From: Camarhynchus parvulus
Lineage: Eukaryota; Chordata; Aves; Passeriformes; Thraupidae
Assembly (NCBI RefSeq): GCF_901933205.1
Contig: NC_044578.1
Coordinates: 14,036,501-14,100,500, forward strand
DNA length: 64,000 nucleotides
Direction: 5' to 3'
This document shows positions 23,801 through 38,800 of the stretch, piece after piece. A program made the position numbers and the translations under genes. Each line of letters opens with the position of its first letter. Positions within the stretch are counted from its first letter, which is position 1. The notes under the pieces were generated by a model, which had not been told where the DNA came from, ran no database searches, and was given only the letters and a program-made list of their open reading frames with translations.

Positions 23801-26800
23801 AGGGGCTTTAGCAAAGACATTCCAGCTGGGAGGCTGCAGCTCTGACGTTGATGTCCTTGGCCCTACGGGAAGTGATAGGGGAAGCCTCATGGCTTTTTCA
23901 TAGAGGGTAATCTGAAAAGGAATTCAAAAGCACATTCAAAATGTATCTGTGCCTGCAAACAGCTAGGATTTTTTCCCTCTTTCTTCTACTTTCATTGCAA
24001 AGTCTTTATGTGAACATAACTCATCTGACTCATTGTCCATGAGGTTTTTGCTTTTGCTCAGTTTTGTCTCGTGGTGTGAGAGAAATCATTCAGGTATTGT
24101 TTGGCAGAGAATGAGTTACTCCCTTTCAAAGGTGATGAGGTGAACACTTATGGAGATACTACAGATGGAAACTCATGTCATTATGAGTACCCACGTCTCT
24201 CTCCATAAAAAGAATCACTATATGGACATCCTTCTATGAAATATTACAATGATGGAAATATATAAAAGTAACTTTCATCATTTGCACCCAAACTGATGCT
24301 AACTTAATTTTTCTTTCTCAGAATTGACCCACTGTAATTAAACAGTTACATTTTTCTACTAGGATTCAGATAGAAGAGTGATAAAAATATTTCATAATTA
24401 CATCAGGAAGCTTGATAACAACATCACATGTCCTTGGAGAAGTTAGAGCCACGATCAACCTGGCTTGTCGAGAAGGATTCTTGTCTGCTTTTTCAGAGAA
24501 CCCCAGCATAAATGCAGCCCCAGGGACAAACTTGTAAAACCTTCAAAAGTTCAAATCAGAAAGATTTAGTGAGATGGAGGAAAAAAAAGGCTGCACACAT
24601 TCCAGCTAGATTGTCTCACACCTGTGCAGCATAATAGTCTGCAGGACCTCTGGTTATGTCCTCACATCCACTCTCTGCTCTGCTGTTCAAGTGTTCAGTG
24701 AAAGGAAGGATCTGTTCCTCGGTTTTCAATAATTATGGCAAATATCAACAGTTACTGTACATTAAAATAAGATGTAATCCCTCTCAGCTTTTACGTCCAA
24801 AGGCAGTACTTGGACAGATCAGAGGATGAAGTATCAGCCGGTACTTAAGCCACTAGAACCTCATGTGCAGATGCTGATTTTTCCCAGTTGACCAGCATTG
24901 TTAACAAGTGTCACTGAAGATTCAATTCTCACCATTCTGCTATGGATCTGACACTGGAAGGAACTTTAGGCCACTCCAGTTTCACTTGTACAGCAGGGTG
25001 GGCAGCAAACTGCCCAGTTACCAGCTCAGATGAAACCTTGTAGTCCTGGCAATTCCGTCCCCATTTCAGGTAGGCCTGTGATGGAGGGACAATGGTCCAT
25101 TTTTAGTGCCTGAGCATTCCTGTGATACATACAGAGCTGTACGAGCCAGTTTGGAGCCTTACCTTTGCCTTGTGAGCATTGTGGACTGAAGCATCAGCAC
25201 AGAGCTTCCACTTGCTTGAATCTGTGAGGTTGGACACAAATACCTGCATCCGGGGCCTGATGGAGTCAACATCGGCATACACCACCAGCTGGAGGCCTCC
25301 TATCTTCTTATCATCACGGATGCTATGCAGCAAAACTGCTAACACTGGGGTTTGAACATCTCCCAAAAACTTGGGCTAGGAAGAAGGGGGAGAAGGCATG
25401 CAAAACGTATAATTATAGAAGAGTTACCATGGAACATTTTAGATGCAAGATCTAGATGGATAAATGAAAAAATAAACAACTGAACCACAAATATATACCA
25501 GCATATGTATCACACATATATACATGCCTATAAAACCTCATGCATATATCTTTAATGTGCACGTGCCTCTGCATGCCAGATGGCTGTTAGCACTGTGTTT
25601 TTATGAGCCAAAATTTGTGCCATTTCCTGAGCTACAGCTGATACCATGGAAATAGTCATATAATTAAAACACAGTAATGACTATATGATTTGGGCTTCAT
25701 TGTTAGTATCCAGCCTGTGAATAAAAGAAAGCGGTTCAGTTTGAACATCAGCTGTCAGTGGTGTGCGTCACCCTTTCCCACAGCAGAAACATCCCCCACT
25801 CATCTCCTCTTGTTTATCTGTCTGGGTCTTGTGCTGGCTTTCTGCTCACACTTGGGCTGTGAGTTCTGTGGGCCAGTCAGTTTTGTATTTGCACAGCAAC
25901 TCAGCACAGAATATAATCCAGGAAATTTTCTCCAACATCAAGAACCCCTTCCCTTGGAGAACAGCCTAAAGTGCATCATGACCTTCAATATCTTCATCAT
26001 TCTCAAGCCTGCACTCATCTGCCTGGTGGTGAGGAGCCCAGGTGCTCCATGCCCCCTCTGGAACATGCCTTTTACTACCACCAGTGTCCTCACATGGCAC
26101 TGCAGCGCCTCAATCTCCCTCCAGGCAGCAGAGGTCACAAAATGAGTCTCTGCAGGCAACTGTTGGGTGGGATTTCCATGAGGGAAGGGTTGTGATGCGA
26201 GTAAGAAGGATCCTCGGTGCTGAGGAAAGTGCATGTGGGAGCTATGGTGCATGTCTTGACTGATACCTGAGACTCAAGAGGTTGGCATTTCTCCCTTCCC
26301 ATGATTATTGTAGTTATTATTATTTACAATTACTGTCAGTGCACAGCCACTCTGACATTATTCCAAGCTGTCAAAACCCCCTAAAAATGATGCAACTAAC
26401 CCATGAAGCTCGAGATGTGGCGTGACTGGATCTGGCAGAGGAATGTGAGCTGTCAGTTTGGTCATCTGGGAGTTTACTTTTTGGGACCTGCAAAAAAGAA
26501 CCCAAAAAAATCAAACCACAACAGGCTTAAGAGGGTAACTTTAAAGCATGTGTGAAGAAATTGCATGAGGCCATCCTGAACAATACTCTCTCTCATGGCA
26601 CTTGGCTTTGTCCTGCTTACTATGTAGGATCTAACTCTGAAAAATTTTGTTTCCCCAAACATCTGACTCTTCACGGTCCATAAGGACCATACCTAGATGA
26701 GAATTCCCTGTATGAAAAAACAATGGATCAAAGCAAGTCAGATTTTATCAGCTTCTCACTTCAATATGAAAGACCAGAAATTCTGCACAGGCCTGATGAA

Positions 26801-29800
26801 CTGAATGGACCAACTGAATGGAAAGGAGCATCTGAGTGGACACACACTGCTCAAATGTTAATTTTTGAGGAGCACTAGTGCCAAGTACACTGCTCTGGCT
26901 GGCTCATGCCCTAGTAAGAATCTGCTCAACGAAAATACTATAAAATAAGGTATATTTCTAGATTTGTCCACATCACTATCCTCGTGTACCTGCAGTGATT
27001 CCAACCCAAGAAACCAGGTGATTAAAACCAATCAAACGAATCAAGCTTCTCATGGTTCCTCCAAAGTGTGCAGCTCCAGCCTGTTTGATTGCTTTGGAAG
27101 AGGCTTTGCAGCTCCTTTGCAGAGCCACAAGTGGCTTCATGTGCACAGCAAAAAAGGGAACACAGCTCTCTGTCTTTACCCATCTCAGAAGAACCACCAG
27201 GGTTCTAATGTTATCAGTACTGTAATTTTCCTCAATAAAGATAACAAGTTGCCATTAAAATCTCCATTTGACTCTTGACTGATTCCATACTTCTTTTAGT
27301 GAGGAAAGAAAAACTCACCTTTTCTTGTCTGTGTGCTGATTTAAAGCGGTACTGATAAATCTCATGAGCTTCCTTTGAAAATGACAAAAACAAGAAGATT
27401 AGAAGTCTCAGAGGAAAAGAAATGCTGCAATTTTATGAAAATCTAAGAACTGGAAATTAAATAAGAAATTTACTGATTATCATTCATACATAGTTCTGTA
27501 TGCTTAGTCACAAGAACATAATGCAAGATGAAGTCATTTATATAAAACATTAATGTTTCTACCGCAAAATTAAGACAGAAATATGCAATGTTTATGGATA
27601 GCATATTGTCAAAAACCCCATTTCCTGACAGTAACAAAATATTCAACAAACTTGTGAAAATTTTGAGATTAAGTAGACATCTGTGCCAATCATTGCAGGT
27701 GTGTTTGTAGAATAAATTTTTCAATTTTATGTTGCTAAAATCTACTGGTCAGCTCCTAATATCCTGACTTGTCATGCAAAGCCAGCCACCATCAGGAGCG
27801 AGATTAGTAGCATCAGTTGATTTATTGACAAAATTACCCATATTTTGGAATATGCACTGCTGCTGCTGCTGCCACCTTCCAGATGTCCTGAATGATGTTC
27901 ATGGCTGTGGTGGCTCAGTGACTCACTGCTGCTGCTGCCATTCACATGCCTCGAGAGATGCCCATGGCTGTGATGACTTGATGACTTCCTGCTGCTGCTG
28001 CTACTGCTACTACTACTGCTGCTGCTACTGCTGCTTTTGCTGCTGCTACTGCTGCTACTGCTGCTTTTGCTGCTGCTGCTTTTGCTGCTGCTCTTGCTAC
28101 TTCTGTCACTGCTGCTGCTACTACTCTTGCTGCTGCTGCTGCTACTACTACCGCTGCTCTTGCTACTGCTCTTGCTACTTCTGTCACTGCTGCTGCTGCT
28201 CTTGCTACTTCTGCTGCTACTGCTGCTGCTGCTACTCTTGCTGCTTTTGCTACTGCTGCTGCTGCTGCTGCTCTTGCTACTGCTGCTGCTACTCTTGCTG
28301 CTTTTGCTACTGCTGCTGCTGCTGCTCTTGCTACTGCTGCTGCTGCTCTTGCTGCTTTTGCCACTGCTACTGCTCTTGCTACTTCTCTCACTGCTGCTAC
28401 TCTTGCTGTTACTTCTGCCACTGCTGCTGCTGCTCTTGCTGCTTGCATCTTTGTTTCTTGCTTGCTCCTCTTGATTATTTTCATCTTCATCACCAGCCTC
28501 TTTACGACGAGGAGAAACAGCAGATGATGAGGAAGAGGAGGCAACTGAGGAGGCAGAAGATGAGCTGGAGGGATGTTTTGTATCAGGGTCTGCCCCAAGC
28601 TCTGTAAGCACAGTGTTTTCTTTCTTTGAAGGTCGCTTCTTCTGGTGTCGTGTTTTATTTGCAATCTGCAAACACAATCCAAGAGGTGCAAAAGAGAGAA
28701 TACATCTGATCCTGTTTTTACAAAGTAAAACTTCTGTGGGTGTTGGACAAAGCTGGTTCTCATATCAGTTTTTCAAGGTAAAAACCACCTCCCTGCCTCA
28801 CTCACAGCAGAAGCTGCAGAATTCCCTCAGATCCACTCCAACCAGCTGAAACCCAGCCCAGCCCAGCCCACCTTGCTGGATGCACCCCACAGGAGCAATA
28901 CCTCAGCCTGGGGCACTGGCATCTTCCAAAACAGCCCCAGCCTTTCTTTGCCATGCCAGCTTCCCACACTGTACTTCTAATTCTTGCCCTCATTTAGGGG
29001 AAAATGTTCCCCACTGCCATACTCAAAGTCACTTGCCTTGAACACATTGTTAATGCCTAGAATCTTCTTCAGTTTAGCTTGAATGTCCCCATACAGAGAT
29101 GATTCACCCTCTTCCTCCGACTCCGCGTTTACTTCATTAATTATTTTGGAAGCTGCTCTGGATCCTGCCTGAATCTCCAGCTGGATTTTGTCAATATCAG
29201 CATCTGTTTCAACTACACACCAATTGCACACGTTAGAGAGTTATACTGCTTCAAATGGCCCTGACAGGCCCAAGATGCTCAGTATTTTACCTGGGATCAG
29301 GACTATTTTAGCTTCGTGCTCTCCGATGAGTCTGTGCAAATAGGTGTTTTTCAGGAAGCTGGCATCTCGTGACCTTCTGGAAAAGCAGAGCTGACAGCCA
29401 AGGTGCTGCAGCTTGACACAAATGTCTCGTTTATGAGCTTTCCTTCCCGTGACGGGGCCAAGATCCTCTTGAGAGCCATAGGCTCGTTTCCTTGAGGCGC
29501 TGTCAGCTTCCGGCTGCGTTAGAGGTGAGGATGTGAGTGCCACTGGGACTGTCACAGCCAAGAGTGAAACTACAGACATCCACTGCAGAGAGGGTGAATG
29601 TTACAGTATAAGCCAAAAAAATAGGTTACCTTTGTGAAATCTTCACTGGAAGCTCTATCTGATGATTTGAAAGGTTCTTCCACAATATTTGATGAAGCAT
29701 CTCCTGGGAGAATTGCAGTTCTCTTTTCAACACCTAGTTCTCCTAAATTTCTTGATACAGCAAAAGCCTTATGTCTGTTGAGATATATGCAAAAAACAGT

Positions 29801-32800
29801 GAATTATTCCAACCCCTTGTTTTTGGATTAATACATCCTTGTAAGTATCATGTGACAGCACAGAGGTAAGATATTTGAACACAGGGATTATATATAAATA
29901 TTATTGAAATGTTTATATATATAAACATTATTGAAATATATTGAAATATAAACATTATTGAAAACAAAAAAAGAGTTAATGGCAAATATAGTTTTCTTTA
30001 ATTGCAGGAAGTTTTCAAGGTCTGGATAAATTTCAACAAAATTTCCGAAACATCAGAAATATTCCTTCAAACACATAAATCAAAATCCTCAAAAGACAAT
30101 AGAGTAGTAAAAAAATAATAACACAAAATAATAAACCATTTAATATAGAAATTACACTGCTAAATAATTCAAGTATCTTCTGATTTTTAGCTACTGTATT
30201 TGTCTTCTTTGTGCTTTATCCCAAAGGTTCTGAAGAATCACTCTGCCTATCTAGAGACCTCTGTGGGAGGTCAGTCAATAGTGAACTTTGTCAGGCTCAG
30301 CAACACAAAATATTCTGCAGTAATGCTACTGTACCTTCCAACCACCAGCTCAGTTTCCTCATGACATGGATTTGTTTCAATCTTAATATTTTTCAGCTTC
30401 ATGTCTATCTTGGCATCAAACTTCATTGGCACTCTTGTCAGGACCTTGCCTTGAATTTCCACAGCTTGTTGGAAGTACTCTGTGTTGACACCCATTGTTG
30501 CAAATTTCTGTATATATAAGCTGAAACAGAGTGCAGCAGTCAGGTGTAAGGAAGGTGCTCTTTTCACCCATGTGGTTCTGTCCTTCCCTTAAAAACCTCC
30601 TTCATATGGAAAGCCTCAGAAACCTGCCGTACCTGGGGTTTATGTCCGAATGAATCTGCACAGTGGATTCGAGCAACTGTGAAGGTCTAAAATCTCCAGT
30701 TAAAGGGGGAGATATCTTCCCATCAACTGCAAATGCAACAACAATATTTAAACACTGTAAAAATGAAAGAAAGGAGTCAAACATAAGCAGTTTCCAGTAG
30801 GAGGTAGTGTTTTTGTTAGTACAGCAAATATGGCTGGAAAACAAGACAGACTTTGGGGTACATGAGACCTTTCATGATCCTGAACACTGAAAATATAGAG
30901 GAAGCTTGTTATGTAGGCAAAGGTTCTGATGCAACACACTAAAAATGGAAATAAAATATACTAAGAAAATGAAGAGCTGACCCAAATTGAAAATTGGATA
31001 ATTGATATAACACTAAAATTTCAGAAACATGTGGAGTCAGAAGACAGAGCAAATACAGAGAACAAGACCAAACAACCTCTGCTCTCCAATCTTTCCTCAC
31101 ATCAAGTATGAGCATCTTGTACTGTGGACCCAAAACTGGACATTCTACTCCAGATACAGCTGCAAATGTGCTAAACAGAGGAGGAAATCATTGTCACACT
31201 GGCTCTGCTCTTGCTTCTGCAGCTCCTGACACAGTTGGCCTTTATCACCACATGAGCACACTGCTGCTTGATCATACCAGGTTGTCCTGCCCTTCCTGCA
31301 TAACTGCTCTCTGTCTGGGTGATGCCCAGCCTATACACCTGGGTGACTCCACTCCAGGTGAAGGACTTTCCATTGCCTTTGTCAAATTTCACCCCATTTC
31401 TGACAGGCCATCCTCTCCAGCCTGTTAAGCTGCCTGTCAGTGGCAGCCTGACCCCCCAGAGCAGCAACTGCTCCCACCAACTCAGTGTTAATATTGACAC
31501 AGAAATCCTGAGGATGCTTTCTTTTACAAAGTTTGAATTTTAAAAGAAGACAATGAACAAGTGCCAATGACAGAGGAAGGTTTCTCCTAACAAGCCACCA
31601 ATCATATTTTCAGCTGTTGACTACCCTTGGAGACCAGCAGTCCAGACAAGTTTCACTCATTTTGCAGCCCATCCATCCAATCCATACCTCCCCAACTTGG
31701 CTACAAGTATGTTATTAAAAAAAACCCAAACAAACACACAGAAGACACACAGCAGGGGCAGAGCTGCAAAGATGTTACTGAAGCAAACTAACAAACCAGA
31801 AACCAGCAAAGAGCAGGTATGTGGGAGAGCACAAGCACATGTTCATCACCCTTCATTCCTTACATGGTGTCAGCAGATATTAGAGTCAGTCTTGCCTAAT
31901 TTAAGTCTGCTGCACAGCTCACAGTGTGATCACTGAATTAACTTCTTGAAGAGGATTAGCACTTGCATATCTTTTCTTTTAAAAGAGAGCTCATCTCTTT
32001 TCACAGGCCCTCTTCTCTCCCTCCTTCTTAATGTTACTAACAGCGCTCTTTTGTTTTCTATTTTCTTCTCTTTTTAAATCAACATTGAATCCTCCACAGC
32101 CTGTGTGTGTACCTCTTGGGCACCACCCCCTTCTACCCATGTCTGCATCAGCTCCCCAGGCAGTTCTTGTGGCTTTTTGTCCTTGAATGCTGTGGCCTCT
32201 CTCTCTCTCTGATTTCCCAAATTCTCATCTCACCTCTTCTGTCTTCAATCCATTCAAGCACAATGCACAAACCAGTGGATCCACCTTCTCTTCAAACACC
32301 TTCACTGCCCCACTCTCCAATCCCCAAACTAGTTCTTTTTCTAACCTCCTGGCTCTCCACTCCTTTCTCCAGCCTCACCCAGGCCCTGTCCCTCCCATGC
32401 CCTGCTCAGAGCTCACCGCTGGCAGCAGCCCTGGCCAGGGCCGTGCTGTAGGAGCTGTACTCCAGGGGCAGCCCAGTGGCGGTGGGGACGATGTAGCGCA
32501 GCTCTCCCAGCCACAGCGGCTGCGTCCATTGCGCCGCGATGCCCGCGCGCAGCTGGGCTGCCGCCCTCCTCAGCAGTGTGCTCCTGGCTGCAGGCTCCAG
32601 CACTGCCTGCAGGAAAACAGGGAGCCAGCATGTGGGCATGGGGAGCTGGAACGCTGGCCAGAATTGCAAAGAGAGGAGGGGGCCCTGGTACCTTCACAGC
32701 CTGCTGTAGCACTTCCTTGTTGATGTTGATGTAGGCCAGCTCTTGGCCAAAGAGTTTAAAGTAGGCTGATATCAAGGGAGTTTCTGTTGGCAGCTCCTTC

Positions 32801-35800
32801 CATCCCAGCAGCTGGGGAACAGATAAAGAGACAAGCAAAGTTTCTTAATGGAACACTTCATAAATGATAACTCATCCTAAACCACCCATAACTAAACCTA
32901 TCACTGGCCAAGCTGCCCTTTTCCTTTGTAAGATTTCCAATTGTAAATAGCATGATGGCACTAATTCACACTTTCTTCCACCATTGAGATGCCCACAAAT
33001 GTTTGGTATCCCAATACAATAACATTCACACGCAGGGTCTGAGCCATTAGTACCACTAAACCCAGTTTGAAAGTGCTGCAAAAAAAAAATCACTTGAAGA
33101 CAAAGGCATATTCTTGTAAACTAGGTGAGGTAGATGAAGGGAGGGAGTAGGAAGCCTGCCAGGCATGTGACACACTGTACTGCAATGCCTTCTACTCCCT
33201 TCCCTCCTATGCTCCTCCTGAAGCCATCTCTGAGGTGAGGAGGAGGCAGAGCCAGAGCAAAAACTGGTAGAAGCCATTGCAGCCATGGCATATGTCCCCT
33301 GCAGTCCCCACTGCACGTCTCTCCTTCACAGAAATACTTGAGCTAACTCCTAGGAGAACAGTTTGTCTCCTGACACAGGGCTTAGCTAGAGTGAGAAGCA
33401 TCACAAATGCCCCTTCACATAACCCACACATTGTATTACTGAAAATACCTACAGCTTTTCCAATCTCCTTTATCTTTTTGTATGTGGAATATTCAGCAAA
33501 TGGGATATTTCGTTTCACGATGACATCTGTGAGGCCTTCCACACGGACACCAGCCTACCAAAACAGCAGGAGAAGGAGCAGTCTGAAAGGTGCTTAGAGA
33601 GGAAATTTTGTGAGGAGTTCTAATTTTAATTTGATTTATTATTGACTTAGGTAAATATTTACCTCCACCAAATCAGCCACTGACCCTGCAGAATATGCCA
33701 TCAGCTTGGAAATGATTGCTGATGGGAACATTGTTCCTGGGCTGTTCATAACAAGGACATCTCCAGCAGCACCAACTTTATAGTTATCTATGGCAGAAGA
33801 AAACAAGAGACATCTTTTTTCTAACCATTCTGTTTATCATTCAAATCATATTTCTGCAGCTTTTTCCACTGCCAACTTTAAGATATATCATTACATAAAC
33901 TCTAACTCTTCAGGCAGAAATTCTTAAATGGCTACTCTAACCATATGAGTCTCACATTTAATTTAACTTCTCACTGAAACAAAGAACACCATACTTCTCC
34001 AAAGGACTTAATATTTTAGGAATGGATTTCTGAAGTGAAAGTTTCCTGGTCAGTGAAACACTTACTCACCAAAGTAACCACCAACACGTATGACCTTGCT
34101 GTAGCGATAGCTCAGCCTGTCCAGTTTGGGGGCCAGCAGCTTAAGGGCAATATTGCAAGCTGAAGATCTAAACAAAATGAGAAAGGTAGTAGCATCCAGA
34201 AACAAGCTCCTGTCAGTAAATAAACTGACTTCAGTTGTCAGCACGTGCAGAAGATCATTATTTTCTGAAGGGCACCTGCTTTGTTCCTGTCTCTACTCAC
34301 ATGTTGTACGTGTATGGCAACCTGCTCTTGGACAAAGCCTTCATGTGGGAATACACAAAACTGGCCACTTGCAAATTGCTCTCCTTCATGGCCACGTTGG
34401 CAATGGTTGTTATCAAGGGAAGGGCAGGCCTTGTCTCAAAGATAACAGCACAAGCCATCATCCGCACTTCGGGGGAAAGCGACTCGTCAGCGAGGATCTG
34501 GATGAGATATCCCTGCACCTGCAGAGACAAAACAGGGTCTGGAATTACCAATAACTGAAACTATTTTGCGAACTGGATCCACACCTAACCCACAGAAAAT
34601 ATGGGAGAGAGGATCATTATCCCTGCAGTAAGGTTTCCTAATCTTTTTTACTGCAGGGTTCCACATAACTTTACTAATATAACTGAAGGGGCCATGGTGG
34701 AACAGCTCCATGAAGCCACTGAAACCAAAATAAATGTCCATCTATCAACCCATGACAATCCAAAAGGCATCAGCATTGCTTTGTGCATTACTGTCATGCA
34801 AATATCAGTGAACATCTTTGGAAGAAAAAAATATAGATAATAAGACAAAATCATTGTTTGAAACAACTCCACTGATTGAGTGAGCATGCTTCACTATTTT
34901 AGACCAGTTTTAAAAGGGTTCAGCAGTTCACCAAAGACAGTTTGAGTGAATGGTTTCTCATATAGGTCCTATACCTAAACCACCTGAAAGTCTTGCCTAC
35001 ACTTTCTGTGACAGCAGCCTCAGTGTGGGGTCAGTGGTGACTCACCCAAGCTCAAGGGAAGGGTCTAAAAGAGGCAGAGCAATGCTAACATCTGGCCTAG
35101 GAGTTTAACAGAAAGTGTCTCTCCTCCTGATTACAGAGGCAATTTAAATTATATGTCTGACTTCTAGGCGGCTAAGTGTCCACTATCTATAACTAGCACA
35201 GGATTTAGTCGGTTGCAATAGATGATAAAAGCAACACTGCTGGAAGATTCCTACTGACTAATTGTCATTACGTCTTAGCAGAAAACATTAGCTAAATGTA
35301 AAACTGTGTAGCATTGTTCCTAAAAATAATCTTTTTTGAAAAAACTGAATCCACACACAATACCATTAAAACCATTACATTTATGGTACATATTCTAATT
35401 CACTAAGTAAAAAAAATCTACCAGATCCTACGTACTGTTTTGCAGTCCTTCCAAGCAATTTTTCTCAAGGCCATTATGGCATCAATCTGAATGTGGATGG
35501 GGATACCAGAAGCACTGGATGAAAAGATGGGGAGGAACTTGAGGATGCGTTTGATGCTGGCTGGTTCTCCCATGTTGCCAATGCACTTCAGAGCCAATTT
35601 CATTTTGTCCTCACGGCCCCTGCTGAGTGCTTCGTCTGCCAGGTCATGGATGGGCTGTAAAAAAAGCACAGTTCAGTCTTCTTGCTCTTATGTATAGACT
35701 GTCCACAGAGTCCCCCTTACCCACTGAAAAGCCCACCACAATAAAGCAACTGGCTTTGACAAAAATCACTCAATGGTGGTTTCTCTCAGGATTTTACCCT

Positions 35801-38800
35801 CGCAATGTGAAAACTGTGTTTTCGATGATGAAACAAATGATTACATTGACAAAATTATTTGATGCCTTTGCTCTGAAGAAAACCTACAAAATGTGCATTT
35901 ATATTTCCAGTCACCCTTTTTATACTGTATATTAAAGAATTAAGCTAATATAATGAACTTTACTAAGCTATAAAAAAAAAAAAAGCTTGGCAAAAAGCTA
36001 CCTGGAGAGCTTCTTTAGGACAAGCTGAGGTCTGAGAACAGTATCTATTCACCACAGAACTGTATCCCAAGCTGGCAAGTTGTTGAAGCCAGGGATTTTT
36101 CTGGATTCGAGAACTTGTCACTAAATCCTGTGAAGAAGAAAAAAAATTAATTTGTCATTTAATACAGTGCTTCACAAAGTTTTCAGAGCAGGAAAACCAT
36201 CAGATCTTATTTGAAGGGATCAATTTCAGAATGATTGCTGTTCTTAGCTAAACAAATTAAAGTAGGCTGTAGACATTATATTTGGAAGCTTTACTTAGGA
36301 GCTTAATTCCCCACTAGTTTATACACATATAAGCTTACATAGCTACATGTTGATTTTTTCAACTGAACTCTGAAAATATTAAGATTATGGATAAACATCA
36401 ATGTATAAATGGAATACCTCTAGAAAAATGTGCAACTCAATTATATTAATGATGCATTTTCACACCATTTCTGCTTTTCCTGTTTTAGAATATTGGCTAG
36501 AGATGGCAAAAATCCTGTTCAGAATTAATGGTTCATTATTGTGTCAACGTATTTTTGCACTAGTATTTTTCCTGCAGCATTTTCCACTTCATGGACTAGT
36601 TTGTAATTGAAAGAGCTGCTCAAGTGACATAACACCCCAACCATCATTTGTTTCAGAAGTAAGAGATTAAAGGGACAAAGTTTTGTTGGTAGAAGGCGTG
36701 CCATGTGATCCCAGAAAACTAAAATGGGAATTATTCCCAGAAGGTCTTATAAGAAAAGGGCTTTACATCATTATACAGAAATGAAGACATAGAACTATCC
36801 TCTAATAAATGCTGTGCCAAAAATAATTCACTAGTCAACATTTCCACAAAATTAGTGCAGACAAGAGGAGAATCCAGCCTCTAATGTGCTTAATCACAGT
36901 TGCTGAATATCATTCCTTTCGTTGTGAGACAGGGAAGATTCACATGGCTTTACTCACTGCTGCTATTGGAACAGTATATTCATCAGCTTTTGTGAAATGG
37001 AGAGCAAAGGGAACACTCAGAAGAGCCTGAAGGTAGCTGAGGTCATCACTGCGGATTCTGCTCTTAATGAATTTCAGAGCTTCTGGGGTGCCCGTCGCAG
37101 AGACTGCACTCAGCAGCCACCGCCTGCAAAGAGATTTTAAAAATCCTTCATTTTAACTGCCAGTGGTCGCAAAACCAGAAGAGTTTCTTATAGGCTGATA
37201 CAATGAAATACCTGTAGCGGGGTTTGTCTGAACATTGTCTCCAGATGGATTCGAGGGTGTCAGCGCTTGTCAGCTTGCAGAGCTGGAAGAGCTCCAGGAA
37301 GCGGTATGGGAGATCATCATGGAAATCTTGCTGGTTATTCAGGACTATGTGTTGCAGTGTTTCGATTATCTGGTACAAAACACAAGACAGAGGGCATGCA
37401 TATTTACAGTCTTTGGAATTTATGATCAGGTTTGTTGTTTTTTATTAAGAAAGAAATTTGGAAAAAAATACCCGTTGCTCAGGGTTTTTGGTCTTGATGA
37501 GCTGCACTGACATCTGTGGCAGTACTGCTGGGAACTGGTATCGAAGGCTTCCATAGCTCTGCATGGAGATGTCTGGGGAGCTCCCCCATTCACTCTTCAC
37601 CTCCAGCAAGGTGAGTTGTTGTCTGTCAAGAGACAAGAGTCACAGGAGAAAGGCATTATCTCTCTTCACCCATGTGTGAATTTTGTTTGTTGTTTCAGTG
37701 ATACTGTGATGGTAGTTGTCTTACTCTTTAAAAAATTTTCTTATCAAAAGAAAACATTTTGCTAATGAATAAAGCCTTCTATCTACAACAAAATGGCATT
37801 GGAGCTATCTACAATGAAATTGTTTCTAAGGAGAAGCAAAATCACTGTCTGCTGAATGAGAGCTACTGACCTGGTGTAATGAATGATCTTATTTCTACAC
37901 ACCCTATCTTCCTCCCGACACTACAAATTCGCCCCTTTTCAGAACAAACAGAGCAGTAAACTAGCATTCTTATGGTACAAGTGAACAAAACAGCTTTTCT
38001 CCTTTTCTTCCATGTAATTGTAATGCCAGTTTGACCAGGGTACAAATAGAAAATGGTTTGCTGAACTTTAAGGCCTATGGAAACTCCAAGTGTGATTACA
38101 CATCTCCATTCAACTGCTGTGGAGTTCAATTCTCATTTAACTTCAGTTGGGGGTGAAGGGAACTGATTGAACCTCTAATTATTCTCATTTTGTGAAGCAA
38201 GCTCACGTCCCACCTACTTTGCTTCCGTGACAGCGACCCCGGTGGGTTCACTGAAGGGTGAGATCTGATACACCTGCTGAGACACCGCCTCTGTGATCAG
38301 GGCACCACTGTCTGACTGCTTCAGCTTGTAGGAGAAAGCGGCAGTCCCCTTGATGATCCTTTCTTTCTGTAGGACAACAGGGAGACACAAAGAGTCAATA
38401 AATGGGAACACAGTGGCCATGTTTGTAATTAGGAAGATCTTTCCACATCTCACGTACCATCATGTCAACAGGGCAGGGGTAGATGTAAGCCATTCCAAGA
38501 CTCTTCACCACTTTTTCCTGGCAATTATTTTGGTCTACAGTTTTGGTCACAGAGACTCGGCTGTTCTTCTTGTCTTCCTGGATGACATACCTTGTATGGC
38601 AAACACCTCCAATCCCAGCCTGGCAGATGAATACAGAAAATGAGACTTCCCAATTATATCAGGATTTAACTGTGTGAAAAGTTGTACTTAATGAAAATTC
38701 TCAATGAATCTGTTACTAGTACATACAATCATTCCTACTGAACTAAATAATAGGCATGTGAGCAATACTCGGTCAGGGGATGGAGTTTAAACTTAAAAAG

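Noticed and set aside
28037..28474. Long plus-strand poly-leucine frame, and the overlapping cysteine-rich frame at 27774-28607
   Set aside because: They are the reverse complement of the VTG2 phosvitin serine repeat. I note the openness as a finding but do not call genes.
27942..28763. Minus-strand alanine-rich frame of 273 codons
   Set aside because: Shifted frame of the phosvitin exon; it runs past the exon acceptor into intron and has no family match.
29031..29040. GT four bases downstream as the donor of VTG2 exon 22
   Set aside because: Using it adds bases that break the frame with the phosvitin exon; the GC donor keeps frame and chicken-like sequence.
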